Made by a program: the position numbers and the translations under genes. A stretch of 64,000 nucleotides of DNA. It comes from UBA1847 sp942492205 (GTDB lineage: Bacteria; Pseudomonadota; Gammaproteobacteria; Steroidobacterales; Woeseiaceae). The DNA is taken from contig CALODT010000001.1 of assembly GCA_942492205.1 (NCBI GenBank), positions 930,001-994,000 of the forward strand, given 5' to 3'. Position 1 is the first letter of the stretch. Every line of letters begins with the position of its first letter. Below, piece after piece: positions 1 through 9,043 of this stretch. The notes beneath the pieces were generated by a model. It made no database searches and was not told where the DNA came from. It worked only from the letters and a program-made list of their open reading frames with translations.

Positions 1-1
1 T

Positions 2-148
2 GTCGGCGAGCAAGTGAGGGCAAAACTGGGGACGCGCATCAAGAAAGCCGGTTCGGACGGTATCCTTGGCTATGATGTGCTCAAGCATTTTATCGTCACC
101 ATTGACTACAAGCGCTCGTTCCTGCACCTGGGGGTTCCGGCTGAGTAG
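2..148 (+). CDS. retropepsin-like aspartyl protease, C-terminal fragment
   Basis: This is the last 48 residues of a gene that begins before the window. The reading frame contains DGILGYDVLKHFIVTIDYKR, which matches the closing part of retropepsin-like aspartic proteases: the DGILG loop, a strand reading (V/I)TIDY, then a final strand here reading SFLHLGV. The catalytic DTG lies outside the window, so activity cannot be judged. It is 31 bases upstream of the next gene on the same strand, so the two may be cotranscribed. The family call rests on this short motif only. Confidence 0.6.
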   Translation, partial: VGEQVRAKLGTRIKKAGSDGILGYDVLKHFIVTIDYKRSFLHLGVPAE

Positions 149-179
149 AAGTTAAACCCCCTGGCAGGAGCACAAAACC

Positions 180-1433
180 GTGGAAGCGCTACTACTGATT
201 TTCGGCGAGATGATTTTCGCGCTGCTGGCGCCGCTGGTGACGTTGGTCGTGGAAATTTTCGGGCTGATCGTCGCCGCCCTCCTTTCCCTGTTACCGGGTC
301 GTCGGGCAGAGCCACGCACTGGCGGTGGCGCAGCCAACATAGGCCTGAAACTTCTCCTTTCAGTCGCCATCGTGACGCTAGCCGTACTCTTCATTGTCAA
401 TACCTTCTATTTCGCGGACTCCGTACGGGGTGTGTTCGGCGTGCTGGAGCGCCGTGGTGGCATTGAGACGTCGTGTGCCGAAATCGATGGGAACGTGTTT
501 TCGGGCCGAGTTTCACTCGGCGATTGCACGATCGTGCGCACGGAGCATGACCGTTCGGAATTCAATCTCGAGCTGGACCGGGTAGATTTCGATCTGCGAC
601 TAAGCTCGCTGTTCGGTACGGCGGAGATTGAAACTGCCCACGTCAGCGGGCTAAGAGGCTCGGTCAAAAAGCACCAGGCGGTTGTCGATCCGGACAGCGA
701 TGAAAAAGCCGAAAAGCCACGACGCTCGTTCGTCATCCAGGACCTGAGGATCGAGGACGTTGACATAGCGCTGTCAGGCGTCAACAAGGATGGCGGCTTG
801 TTCGAATTGCCCGTCCAGATTGCCACTGCGACGAGCGCGCCACTGAGATCGCGACTCGCCTTGTTCGACATCCTTTTCCGGTCCAATCTGAACGGCACAA
901 TTGCGGGCGCCGACTTCGAGGTCAAGACCGGCGGCGATTCCGGCGGCCGCCAGACTGCCTGGCGTGCAATGGACGTACCGGTCGCAAGCTTCGGCGCTAT
1001 GGCTGGCGGCGCGCTATCCTGGTTCCAGCAAGGCGTAGTGGACGTGCAGGTTGATGACAAATGGCGGCGCGACGGCCAACTCGACATTGACATGGACTGG
1101 CGCCTGACGTTTCGTGACGTCGTGGTCGAGGCGCCGGACACGGCCGGCCTGCTGACAAGGTTGGCAACCGGGCCGATAGTCGCGTACGTGAACAGCTACG
1201 ACGGCGAGTTTCCGCTGGAGTTCGAGCTGGTCGTCAACGAAAACCAGTTCGAATCCAGGACATCGCTGGCGACAGCCGGACTCTGGACGGCCGTTGGCGA
1301 GTCGATAAACAGGATCCTGTCGGTTTTCGGTGTCGACGGCGAAGATTCGGCTTCAGAAACCGGTGATAAACTGAAAGAAGGCGCGAAGTCCGTACTCGAC
1401 AGGCTCCGTAAGCCCAAGGACGAAGACGAGTAG
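180..1433 (+). CDS. membrane-anchored AsmA-like protein
   Basis: A 417-residue protein starting with GTG, chosen because AGGAG lies nine bases upstream. Two hydrophobic segments (about residues 4-39 and 56-80) are followed by a large extracytoplasmic region rich in alternating beta-strand patterns. That region begins with a stretch like the AsmA/DUF748 opening, where a glycine-rich loop precedes repeated strands such as NLELDRVDFDLRLSSLFG. AsmA-like proteins are thought to help move phospholipid between inner and outer membrane. The C-terminus is a charged tail rich in K, D and E. The AsmA-like assignment is from pattern only; it could equally be called a conserved hypothetical membrane protein. 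Confidence 0.5.
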   Translation: MEALLLIFGEMIFALLAPLVTLVVEIFGLIVAALLSLLPGRRAEPRTGGGAANIGLKLLLSVAIVTLAVLFIVNTFYFADSVRGVFGVLERRGGIETSCAEIDGNVFSGRVSLGDCTIVRTEHDRSEFNLELDRVDFDLRLSSLFGTAEIETAHVSGLRGSVKKHQAVVDPDSDEKAEKPRRSFVIQDLRIEDVDIALSGVNKDGGLFELPVQIATATSAPLRSRLALFDILFRSNLNGTIAGADFEVKTGGDSGGRQTAWRAMDVPVASFGAMAGGALSWFQQGVVDVQVDDKWRRDGQLDIDMDWRLTFRDVVVEAPDTAGLLTRLATGPIVAYVNSYDGEFPLEFELVVNENQFESRTSLATAGLWTAVGESINRILSVFGVDGEDSASETGDKLKEGAKSVLDRLRKPKDEDE

Positions 1434-1554
1434 CCATGTTGTCTGGCCGCGGTCCGGTCGGAATCCATCCGGCACAGACGCCCACTGGTACAGTCGTGGT
1501 CCAGATAATTGCAGCCCACTGTTCTTCCGGAATGCGCTGCATCGAGGAGGCTGG

Positions 1555-2859
1555 ATGAAGTTTCTCAATCGACGACAGGTGCTTGGTGGTCTCGCCGCGA
1601 GTGCCGCGATCTCCGTATCCCGGACCGCTTGCGGAAAAAGCGGCTCAACAGAGTTCCCGAGCCCGCCGACGAGCAAGGACCCCGCCGAACTCGCGCGAGA
1701 CGAGTCTTTCTGGCGTGAGGTAGCCACCTACTACGATCGAACAGAGGGAATCGTCAACCTCGAACACGGCTACTGGGGCAAGATGGCGCACCCGGTGCAG
1801 GACAGGTACATCGAAGCGACACGGATGGTCAATGCGCAGAACTCGTTCTACGCGCGCAAAGGCTACAGCTCGGATGAACAGCTTGCCGTGCGCCGGATTG
1901 CGGATGCCCTGGGCGCTGGCGAAGACGAGATCGTAATGACACGCAATGCGACCGAAGCGATTCACAACCTGATCAGGCAATACCGCGGTCTCGACAAGGG
2001 CGACGGCGTGCTTTTCGCGGACGTTGATTACCCGGATTTCAAAAAGGCGATGCTGTGGCTGGAAGGCGCCTACGGTGCGCAGGCGGTTTCAGTCAGCATT
2101 CCTGCTCGCGCGGACCAGCAGCAGATTGTCGAGCTGTACCTGCGGACCTTCGATGCCAACCCGCACCTGAAGTTGATGCTAATCACTCATGTCAGCAACC
2201 AGCACGGCCTCGTCATTCCCGTCGCCGACATCGCGAAAGAAGCCCGGCGCCGCGGAATTGACGTGATCTGCGACAGCGCGCAGTCATGGGGGCTGATCGA
2301 CTACAAGGTAGAAGATCTCGGTGTTGACTGGGTCGGCTTCAATGTACACAAATGGATCGGTTCGCCGGTAGGGGTCGGCGCGCTCTACATGCGCCGGGGT
2401 TCCCTGCAGAAAATTGCGCCTTACCCCGGTGAATCCGATCCCGAAAACCAGCGTGCTGCGGCCAGGGTTCATATCGCGACATCGAATTTCGCAGCAGTGC
2501 TGGCGGTTCCGGCGGCCCTGGACTTCCACCAGGCCATCGGCAGTGCCAACAAGGAAGCCCGCTTGCGGTACCTGCGTAGCCTGTGGACAGAAGAGGCCGA
2601 GCGCATGCCGCATATCGACGTTCTCGGTGGCGCCGACGAGTCGTCATGGACGGGTCTTGGTTCGTTCCGATTGCCTGGCAAGACCTCCATCGACGATGCG
2701 CAGCAGTTGCAGCAACGACTCGAAAACCAGTTCGGCCTGTATACAGTGGTACGCAAAGGCCTGGCCAGCGGTGGCTGCGTACGCGTCACGCCACAGGTCT
2801 TCACATCGCCTGAGGAGATCGGCCAGCTGGTCGATGCTCTGCGCCAGCTGAAATCGTAG
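1555..2859 (+). CDS. exported PLP-dependent class V aminotransferase (isopenicillin-N-epimerase-like)
   Basis: A 434-residue fold-type I PLP enzyme of the class V family (CefD/NifS-like). The cofactor aspartate lies in DVICDSAQSWG near residue 240, and the aldimine lysine is about K266 in NVHKWIGSPVG. The ATG at 1555 follows a strong GAGGAGG. The N-terminus reads MKFLNRRQVLGGLAASAA, a twin-arginine signal (RRxxLxG), so the folded enzyme is probably exported to the periplasm; members with Tat signals are known. The substrate is unknown. A following cysteine (RTAC) is not a good lipobox because arginine sits at -3. Confidence 0.85.
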   Translation: MKFLNRRQVLGGLAASAAISVSRTACGKSGSTEFPSPPTSKDPAELARDESFWREVATYYDRTEGIVNLEHGYWGKMAHPVQDRYIEATRMVNAQNSFYARKGYSSDEQLAVRRIADALGAGEDEIVMTRNATEAIHNLIRQYRGLDKGDGVLFADVDYPDFKKAMLWLEGAYGAQAVSVSIPARADQQQIVELYLRTFDANPHLKLMLITHVSNQHGLVIPVADIAKEARRRGIDVICDSAQSWGLIDYKVEDLGVDWVGFNVHKWIGSPVGVGALYMRRGSLQKIAPYPGESDPENQRAAARVHIATSNFAAVLAVPAALDFHQAIGSANKEARLRYLRSLWTEEAERMPHIDVLGGADESSWTGLGSFRLPGKTSIDDAQQLQQRLENQFGLYTVVRKGLASGGCVRVTPQVFTSPEEIGQLVDALRQLKS

Positions 2860-2998
2860 CGGCCGCGTTACGGGACCTCGATAGCGCTCGCAGCGCCTCG
2901 CGAAATTCGGCAATTGCCGCGCAATGATAGGTATTTGACGCGCTTCCGATGCGCGCTCTCCTTAGGGTACTCTAGGATTGCATAAACGGGAGATGGCC

Positions 2999-4348
2999 AT
3001 GAAGAGCTTGTTTCGACAGCTGAAGTCCGGTTTGTCCTCGTTGCCGCTCGCCAGTGCGTCCTACCTCGCGCTGGCATTCATGCTGGTGGCTTCGGCACAG
3101 GCGCAAAGCGGCCCCACGAAGATCGTGTTTGCATCGGGACCGGACGAGACCGGCACCGTGCAGCGGCTTATCGACGATTTCAATACCGCCAACATTGACG
3201 AGATCGAAGTGCAGTGGCGCACGATGGATCGCGACAACGACACGCATCGTCTGCAAATCGTGGAAGAACTCGCGGCCGGAAGCGAATCGATCAACCTGAT
3301 CGCAAGCGATGTGATCTGGACGGCAGAGCTTGCGAAGAATCGATGGGTCGAAGACCTGACGAAGCGTTTCTACGCGTCCTACGAGCGTGGCTCCCTGCTG
3401 GGGCCGGCACTTGATTCGGCCACCTATCGCCTGCGTATCTGGGGCGTACCGTGGTACACGGATACCGGCATGCTGTTCTATCGCAAGGATCTGCTCGCGG
3501 AGAGCGGCTTTGCAGCACCGCCGGCGACCTGGAGCAGCCTCAGCGAGATGGCGCAGAAGGTCATGCAGGACAGTGGTACCAAGCACGGGTTTGTGTTCCA
3601 GGGCGCGGACTACGAGGGCGGCACCGCGAATGCCGCCGAGTTCATCTGGAGTGCCGGTGGCGAACTGGTGGCCAACCAGGTCACGGTTTCCGGCATGGTT
3701 GTCAAGAACGTCACGGAGCGGGACAAGGTACTGGTCGATAGCGCTGCAGCTGCCAGGGGTCTGGATATTGCGCGGCTGCTGGTTTCCGATAACGTCGCTC
3801 CAGCGGCCGTCGCGAATTTTCGAGAGCAGGAGGCGCTCGACGCATTCGTCGCCGGGGACGCCGTGTTCCTGCGTAGCTGGCCGTATGCGTTCAACGCGTT
3901 GCTTAAGGCCGGCTTCACGACGGATCAGATTGGTGTCGCACCCTTGCCGGCCATGACGGAAGGCGGGGCCAGCGCAAGCTGCTTAGGCGGCTGGAACCTG
4001 ATGATCAATGTGAACTCCAGCAAGGCGCAGAAGAACGCTGCGTGGCAGCTGATTCGCTATCTGACGACGCCGCGTCAGCAGCAGCGGCAGGCGCGCGAAG
4101 CAGGGTTGCTGCCGATCGTGAACGCGCTGTACGAGGACGAGGAGCTGGTCAGCAGCGTGCCTGTCATTGCGCTGGGCAAGAAGGTTCTGACGTCGCAGCT
4201 ACGCGCGCGGCCCATGTCGCCGTTCTACAGCGAAATATCGTCGAGTATTGCGGGCGTGTTCAATCGCACCCTGCAGGGCGAGCTGACCGGCGCAGAAGCT
4301 GCGGAGATTCTGGATAAGGAGCTTCGTCCTATCGTTGCGCGCAACTAG
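2999..4348 (+). CDS. ABC transporter extracellular solute-binding protein, family 1
   Basis: A 449-residue periplasmic binding protein. I chose the ATG at 2999 because GGGAG sits about seven bases before it; a TTG at 2978 and an ATG at 2993 are in frame upstream. A signal peptide (about residues 1-36, ending SAQAQ) leads into the family-1 fold: IVFASGPDET at the start, then a hinge region with WGVPWYTDTGMLFYRKDLL, typical of trehalose/maltose-type binding proteins. Later come GGWNLMINVNSSKAQKNAAW and a C-terminal helix bundle. No permease or ATPase gene is near, so it must pair with a transporter encoded elsewhere or act as a sensor. The ligand is probably a sugar or sugar-like compound, by family only. 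Confidence 0.82.
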   Translation: MKSLFRQLKSGLSSLPLASASYLALAFMLVASAQAQSGPTKIVFASGPDETGTVQRLIDDFNTANIDEIEVQWRTMDRDNDTHRLQIVEELAAGSESINLIASDVIWTAELAKNRWVEDLTKRFYASYERGSLLGPALDSATYRLRIWGVPWYTDTGMLFYRKDLLAESGFAAPPATWSSLSEMAQKVMQDSGTKHGFVFQGADYEGGTANAAEFIWSAGGELVANQVTVSGMVVKNVTERDKVLVDSAAAARGLDIARLLVSDNVAPAAVANFREQEALDAFVAGDAVFLRSWPYAFNALLKAGFTTDQIGVAPLPAMTEGGASASCLGGWNLMINVNSSKAQKNAAWQLIRYLTTPRQQQRQAREAGLLPIVNALYEDEELVSSVPVIALGKKVLTSQLRARPMSPFYSEISSSIAGVFNRTLQGELTGAEAAEILDKELRPIVARN

Positions 4349-4382
4349 CTGTTTGCACTAACTCGAGGAAGGCGGATTCTGA

Positions 4383-5672
4383 CTACAATCTGTCCCCCAG
4401 CTTGTAGTACAGCATGCCGAGGGCGATCAACTGGTTGCCAATCCACTGCGAGCCGGGAATCCGGAAGTGCTTCATGTCGGCGAACAGGTCGAACCGCTCC
4501 ATCGTGCCGGCAATTGCATCGGCCATCACTTCGCCCATGATATGCGTCGCATTGACGCCGTGGCCGGAGTAACCCTGGCAGTAGTAGACGTTATTGTTGA
4601 TGCGACCGACGGCCGGAATCCGGTTCAAAACAATGCCGATCTTGCCGCCCCATTCAAAGTCGATGCGCACATCCTTGAGCTGCGGATAGATCTTCAGCAT
4701 GCGCGGCAGGATGTAGGCCTTGATGCTGGCGGGATCGCGGCCCGAGTAGTTGCAGGCACCGCCGTACAACATGCGCTTGTCGGCGGACAGGCGGAAATAG
4801 TCAACAACTTCGTTGGTATCGCAGACGGCGACATCGAGCGGGTTGATCTCCTTGACGATCTCCCTGGATAACGGTTCGGTTCCGATGATGTAACTGCCCG
4901 CCGGGAAAACCAGGTTCGACAGATATTTCGGTTCGAACTGGCTGTACGCATTGCCGGCAAGCACCACGGCGTCTGCCGTGACGCTGCCCGTTGCCGTCTT
5001 CACGGTCGGGCGGCTGCCGTGCTCGATGCCGGTAACCGGAGACTGCTCGAATATCTGTACGCCAAGTCCCTGCGCGGCGCGGGCTTCGCCAATGCAAAGA
5101 TTCAACGGGTGCAGGTGACCGTCGCGAAAGCAGACGAAACCACCGTGGAAAGCATCGGTGCCGATCATTGCGCGGGTCTTTTCGCGGTCCCAGATTTCGT
5201 ACTTGTAAGGGTGCTTGTGCCGCTCCCTTTCCGCAGCGCTTTCCTCGAAATATTTCAGGTGGCTCGGTTTTGGCGCGACCTCGAGATAACCGCTTTTCAG
5301 GTCGCACTCGATACCATATTTTTCGACGCGTCCGTAGACAATGTCATTGCCGCGCCACTTCAGGTTCCACAGCATCTCGGCGATGCCGTCACCGTGTTTC
5401 TTGCGGATCTTCTCCAGCCCGCTGATGCCGTTGATCAGCTGGCCACCGTTTCTGCCCGACGCGCCCCAGCCAACCCGATTGGCTTCGATCAGGGCGACCG
5501 AGTAGCCGCGCTCCGCGAGGGTCAATGCCGTCGCAACCCCGGTGAAGCCGGCACCCACGACGCAGACATCGGCCGTGTGCGAGCCTTCGAGAACGGGGTA
5601 GCCCGTGATCTCGTTCAGCGTCGCCGCGTAGTACGAGCGCGTGTGTTCCTGTTTCTGGTCGCCGGGTCGCAT
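4383..5672 (-). CDS. FAD-dependent oxidoreductase, gamma-glutamylputrescine oxidase (PuuB)-like, copy 1
   Basis: A 429-residue DAO-family flavoprotein. The N-terminus carries an HTRSYYAAT stretch and the dinucleotide-binding VVGAGFTG (G40-x-G42-x-x-G45), then GWGASGRNGGQL and, near the end, YCQGYSGHGVN. All of these are typical of PuuB-type oxidases, which oxidise gamma-glutamylputrescine or related amines in the cytoplasm. A second copy of the same family lies at 6405-7679, with a TetR regulator between them. This copy is transcribed divergently from that regulator, and a palindromic operator lies in the shared promoter. The puuA, puuC and puuD partners are absent here, so the exact amine substrate is open. 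Confidence 0.85.
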   Translation of the reverse strand: MRPGDQKQEHTRSYYAATLNEITGYPVLEGSHTADVCVVGAGFTGVATALTLAERGYSVALIEANRVGWGASGRNGGQLINGISGLEKIRKKHGDGIAEMLWNLKWRGNDIVYGRVEKYGIECDLKSGYLEVAPKPSHLKYFEESAAERERHKHPYKYEIWDREKTRAMIGTDAFHGGFVCFRDGHLHPLNLCIGEARAAQGLGVQIFEQSPVTGIEHGSRPTVKTATGSVTADAVVLAGNAYSQFEPKYLSNLVFPAGSYIIGTEPLSREIVKEINPLDVAVCDTNEVVDYFRLSADKRMLYGGACNYSGRDPASIKAYILPRMLKIYPQLKDVRIDFEWGGKIGIVLNRIPAVGRINNNVYYCQGYSGHGVNATHIMGEVMADAIAGTMERFDLFADMKHFRIPGSQWIGNQLIALGMLYYKLGDRL

Positions 5673-5702
5673 CGTTTTCCAGCAGCGCCATGCACCGCTT
5701 TA

Positions 5703-5726
5703 TTTATATCAAGTGATTGGTATAAA
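5703..5726. promoter_or_regulatory. candidate TetR operator (palindrome in divergent promoter)
   Basis: TTTATATCAA and TTGGTATAAA are 10-bp arms with one mismatch around a GTGA centre. The palindrome lies in the 110-bp gap between the divergent oxidoreductase (start 5672) and TetR gene (start 5783). Placement, symmetry and AT richness in a GC-rich region suggest the TetR protein binds here and controls both directions. Confidence 0.7.
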
Positions 5727-5782
5727 ATAATTCTAGTCGAGGCGGTGAGCGCGGGTCAAGCCGCAAACCTGGGAAACGAGCC

Positions 5783-6436
5783 ATGCCGAAAATCGTCGAT
5801 CACGACGCGCAGCGGGAAAAATTCGCCGACGCGACGATGCGGCTGATTGCCCGGCACGGTCTGGAGGGGGTCACGATGCGAGCTGTTGCGGCGGAGGCGG
5901 GGCTTTCGTACGGCTCGCTGTTTCACTACTTCGACTCCAAGGACGAGCTCCTCATGCACGCCGTACGCCACTCGATGGCGCAGCAAACACGCCGCGTCAA
6001 CGAGGTCACGGAGCAGCACTCGGGACTGGAGGCGCTCGCCCACCTGCTCTGCGACGATGCCATCATCAACGAATCGTCGCGGGATTCGTGGATGGTCTGG
6101 ATGACGTTTCAATACAAGGTTGCGCTGCAAACGTCGTTTGCACAAATGCACGCCGAGCTGGTCAAAGGCTGGCTGGCGCGCATCTCCGGGTTTCTCGAGG
6201 AGGCACAGCGGTGCGGCGAGATAAGTGCCGAGCTTGATACAAACGAGGAGGCGATGGCGGCCTGGGCGTTCTCGGCCGGCGTTGGCCAGATGGGACTGCT
6301 GCATCCGGAATCCCTGCCGCCCGAGATGCAGAAGGACCTTATCACCGGGTACCTCGACAAGCTGAGGCAGCAAAAGACGAAACGTCGGCAATCAAGCCGG
6401 ACGCTCAGAGGCGGTCCCGAATCCAGTAGTACATGA
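5783..6436 (+). CDS. TetR/AcrR family transcriptional regulator (BetI-like)
   Basis: A 217-residue repressor. The N-terminal helix-turn-helix reads GVTMRAVAAEAGLSYGSLFH followed by YFDSKDELL, the classic TetR pattern. The C-terminal half resembles the BetI-type ligand domain (ESSRDSWMVWMTFQYKVALQ). It sits between two PuuB-like oxidase genes and diverges from the first across a palindrome at 5703-5726. The most likely role is local repression of amine catabolism relieved by an amine or aldehyde. Its last 32 bases overlap the 3' end of the convergent second oxidase, so transcription of the two genes may interfere. Confidence 0.88.
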   Translation: MPKIVDHDAQREKFADATMRLIARHGLEGVTMRAVAAEAGLSYGSLFHYFDSKDELLMHAVRHSMAQQTRRVNEVTEQHSGLEALAHLLCDDAIINESSRDSWMVWMTFQYKVALQTSFAQMHAELVKGWLARISGFLEEAQRCGEISAELDTNEEAMAAWAFSAGVGQMGLLHPESLPPEMQKDLITGYLDKLRQQKTKRRQSSRTLRGGPESSST

Positions 6437-7679
6437 TGCCGAGGGACACCAGCGGTTTGCGCAACGTGTGCGCGCCAGGAACGACCACTGGCGGTACCTT
6501 TGCGAACACGTCAAATTGCTCCATGGTGCCTGCAACCGCATCCGCCATGATTCGTCCGGCCAGATGCGTCACGTTGACGCCGTGGCCTGAATACCCCTGG
6601 CAATAGAAAACGTTGTCTGAGATTCGTCCGAGCTGCGGCACGCGGTTTAAAGGAACACCGATAGTCCCGCCCCAGGCATAGTCGATGCGCGCCTTCGCCA
6701 GCCCTGGATAGAGTCGCGCGAGCTTCTTGCGGTGACTCCTGATTATGACGTCGGGATCGTCCCCGAAGTAGTTGATGCGACCGCCAAACAGCATGCGTTT
6801 GTCGGCGCTGAGACGATAGTACTCGAGTACGAAGTTCGGATCGCACACGGCCAGGTCCCGCGGGTTGATGACCGAGACGACGTCATCGGCAAGCGGTTCT
6901 GTTGCGATGATAAAGCTGTTGACCGGGAACATGATGCCGCGCAGTTTGCGCTCGAGAAAGTGGTAGGCGTTGCCGGCGATGACGACCGCGTCGGCAGTTA
7001 CCGAGCCATTGCTGGTTACGACCTTTGGCCGGGCACCGTGCTCGATGCAGAGGACTTTCGACTGCTCGTACACGGTGGCGCCGAGCGACACCGCGGCACT
7101 GGTTTCTCCAATGCACAGGTTCAGCGGGTGCAGGTGGCCGTTGCCCATGTTCAGTAGCGCGCCGATGTAGGCATCGGTGCCGATCATCTCGCTGGTCTCT
7201 TTCCGCGTGAGCATACGAACTTCATGCGGGAAGTCGGCGTTCAGCAGGCGCTCGCAGTCGGCGTTGAAGTCTCGCAGGTGTCGCGGTTTTATCGCGACAT
7301 CAAGGTAGCCGGATTTCAGGTCGCACTGTATGCCGTAGGTCGCGACGCGCTCGCGGACGATGTCGTGTCCCGCCCAGCGCAATTCGCCGAACAGTTCCTC
7401 GACGTCGCGGCGGTGATGCCGTGCCATCTGTCGCTCTCCGGGGATGCCGCCAATCAGTTGGCCGCCGTTGCGGCCAGATGCGCCCCAGCCAACCCGGTTC
7501 GCTTCGACAACGTGCACGTTGTAACCGCGTTCCGCCAGGTGCAACGCGGTAGAAACGCCGGTGAAGCCAGCGCCGATGACGCAGATGTCGGCAGCTTGTT
7601 CGCCCTGCAGCGGAGCATAGTCGGTGCGGCGGTTGGCGGTGGCCGCGTAATAGGAGCCTGTGTGTTCTTGTGGCTGCAT
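6405..7679 (-). CDS. FAD-dependent oxidoreductase, PuuB-like, copy 2
   Basis: A 424-residue paralogue of the protein at 4383-5672. It begins MQPQEHTGSYYAAT and shares VIGAGFTG, GWGASGRNGGQL, the HLHPLNLCIGE stretch and the YCQGYSGHGVN end. The ATG at 7679 was chosen because homology starts there; the open frame continues upstream to 7826 but that part overlaps the transporter gene in another frame. It probably forms an operon with the upstream MFS gene (43-bp gap) and metY. The two paralogues are clearly diverged, so they may act on different gamma-glutamyl amines. Confidence 0.85.
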   Translation of the reverse strand: MQPQEHTGSYYAATANRRTDYAPLQGEQAADICVIGAGFTGVSTALHLAERGYNVHVVEANRVGWGASGRNGGQLIGGIPGERQMARHHRRDVEELFGELRWAGHDIVRERVATYGIQCDLKSGYLDVAIKPRHLRDFNADCERLLNADFPHEVRMLTRKETSEMIGTDAYIGALLNMGNGHLHPLNLCIGETSAAVSLGATVYEQSKVLCIEHGARPKVVTSNGSVTADAVVIAGNAYHFLERKLRGIMFPVNSFIIATEPLADDVVSVINPRDLAVCDPNFVLEYYRLSADKRMLFGGRINYFGDDPDVIIRSHRKKLARLYPGLAKARIDYAWGGTIGVPLNRVPQLGRISDNVFYCQGYSGHGVNVTHLAGRIMADAVAGTMEQFDVFAKVPPVVVPGAHTLRKPLVSLGIMYYWIRDRL

Positions 7680-7722
7680 TGACTTCAAGTTCCCTGAATG
7701 CTGCTCGGGCGCCGTGCCATGC

Positions 7723-9006
7723 CTACGCCGGTAACGGTTTATCCGCACGCACGAACAGCAGCAATATAGCACCCAGCAGCGCGAAGCCAGCGCCCGAGGC
7801 GAGCGCCACGGTCCAGCCGAACACATCCGCGAACCAGGGCACCAGCAGCGCGTTGGCGACGCCCATCAGGTTGGCGCCGGTGTTCATGACGCCGCCAGCG
7901 GCGCCAGCATACTCGCCGCCGATGGCGATACTCGTCGCCCAGTAGGTGCCTTCGGTCATCTGGTTGAAAAAGAAACAGAAGGCCAGCATTGCGACGGCAA
8001 TCATCGGGTCTGCGTAATAGGCGCCGCCGACCAGTAACAGCGCCGACAGCGTCATACCAACGATGATGGGCCAGCGGCAGCCCCATTTCAGGCCGATGCG
8101 CTTGCAAAGAGCGTCGCAGATCCAGCCGCCAATGGCGGCGCCGGCGGCGCCGGCAATCCACTGCGTCGACGATACGTAGCCGGCATCCTGCGCGCTGAAC
8201 TGACGCACTTCGACGAGGTAGTAGTAGAACCAGTTGAAGACTTCGTAGAACACGAAGTTCATGCACGAGTAGCTGAGTGTCAACAACAGGACATTGCGGT
8301 TTTTCAGCACCCGCAGCCAACCCGGCCGCGACTCGCCCTCAGCTTTCGGTACCGATCGATTTGCCTTGATCAACTCGAGTTCGGCGGCATTGACCGAATC
8401 GTGATCGGCCGGGTCGTCGCGCGCGTACCACCACCAGAGTGCGGCGACCAGGAAGCCAAGCGGCGCAACAATAAGAAACGAGACTCGCCAGCCGTACTGG
8501 ATGATCAGCCATGCCAGCAGCGGGGCCGCGGCGGCGAAGCCCAGCGTCAGTCCCGTGCTCGACAGGCCCAGCGGCAGCGCCCAGCCGCCGACCGGGAACC
8601 ACTGGCTGATTGCCACGTTCTGCACCGGAAATATCGGAGCGTGCATGGCGCCGACGAGGAAGCGGACCAGCATGAGCGAGCCGATCACGACGGCGGCCGG
8701 CGCGGCTTCGGGGCCGGGGACCAGCGCCGTGACTATCGTCAGGACGCCCCAAAGGACCGCGACGATGGTTATCGCCCGGCGAGCGCCGGCACGGTCGCCA
8801 AAAATGCCGCCGGGAAACTGGAAGATGGCGTAGCCCGCGGTGAAGGCCGCAAGTATCCAGCCCCACTGAATCTCGTTGAGCTGCAGATCCTCGATCATGG
8901 TCGGCGCCGCAATCGAAATATTGGCGCGCAGCACGTAAGAGATGAAACTTCCGAACGCCAGTATGGCGAACACCAGCCAGCGTACATTGCCTGGCCGGGC
9001 GTTCAC
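7723..9006 (-). CDS. MFS transporter, anion:cation symporter-like
   Basis: A 427-residue transporter with about twelve hydrophobic segments. Early features are RANISIAAPTMIEDLQLNE, WILAAFTAGYAIFQFPGGIF and GDRAGAR, the ACS/NNP-type MFS signature (loop 2-3 motif G-D-R-x-G-x-R). Family members carry organic anions such as glucarate, hexuronates or phthalate. It lies between metY (37-bp gap) and the second PuuB-like oxidase (43-bp gap) on the same strand, so it could supply the substrate of the oxidase. The substrate is not readable from sequence. Confidence 0.85.
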   Translation of the reverse strand: MNARPGNVRWLVFAILAFGSFISYVLRANISIAAPTMIEDLQLNEIQWGWILAAFTAGYAIFQFPGGIFGDRAGARRAITIVAVLWGVLTIVTALVPGPEAAPAAVVIGSLMLVRFLVGAMHAPIFPVQNVAISQWFPVGGWALPLGLSSTGLTLGFAAAAPLLAWLIIQYGWRVSFLIVAPLGFLVAALWWWYARDDPADHDSVNAAELELIKANRSVPKAEGESRPGWLRVLKNRNVLLLTLSYSCMNFVFYEVFNWFYYYLVEVRQFSAQDAGYVSSTQWIAGAAGAAIGGWICDALCKRIGLKWGCRWPIIVGMTLSALLLVGGAYYADPMIAVAMLAFCFFFNQMTEGTYWATSIAIGGEYAGAAGGVMNTGANLMGVANALLVPWFADVFGWTVALASGAGFALLGAILLLFVRADKPLPA

Positions 9007-9043
9007 CTAGAAAGTCCGGTCGCTGCAGATGGCGAGGCCCCGC

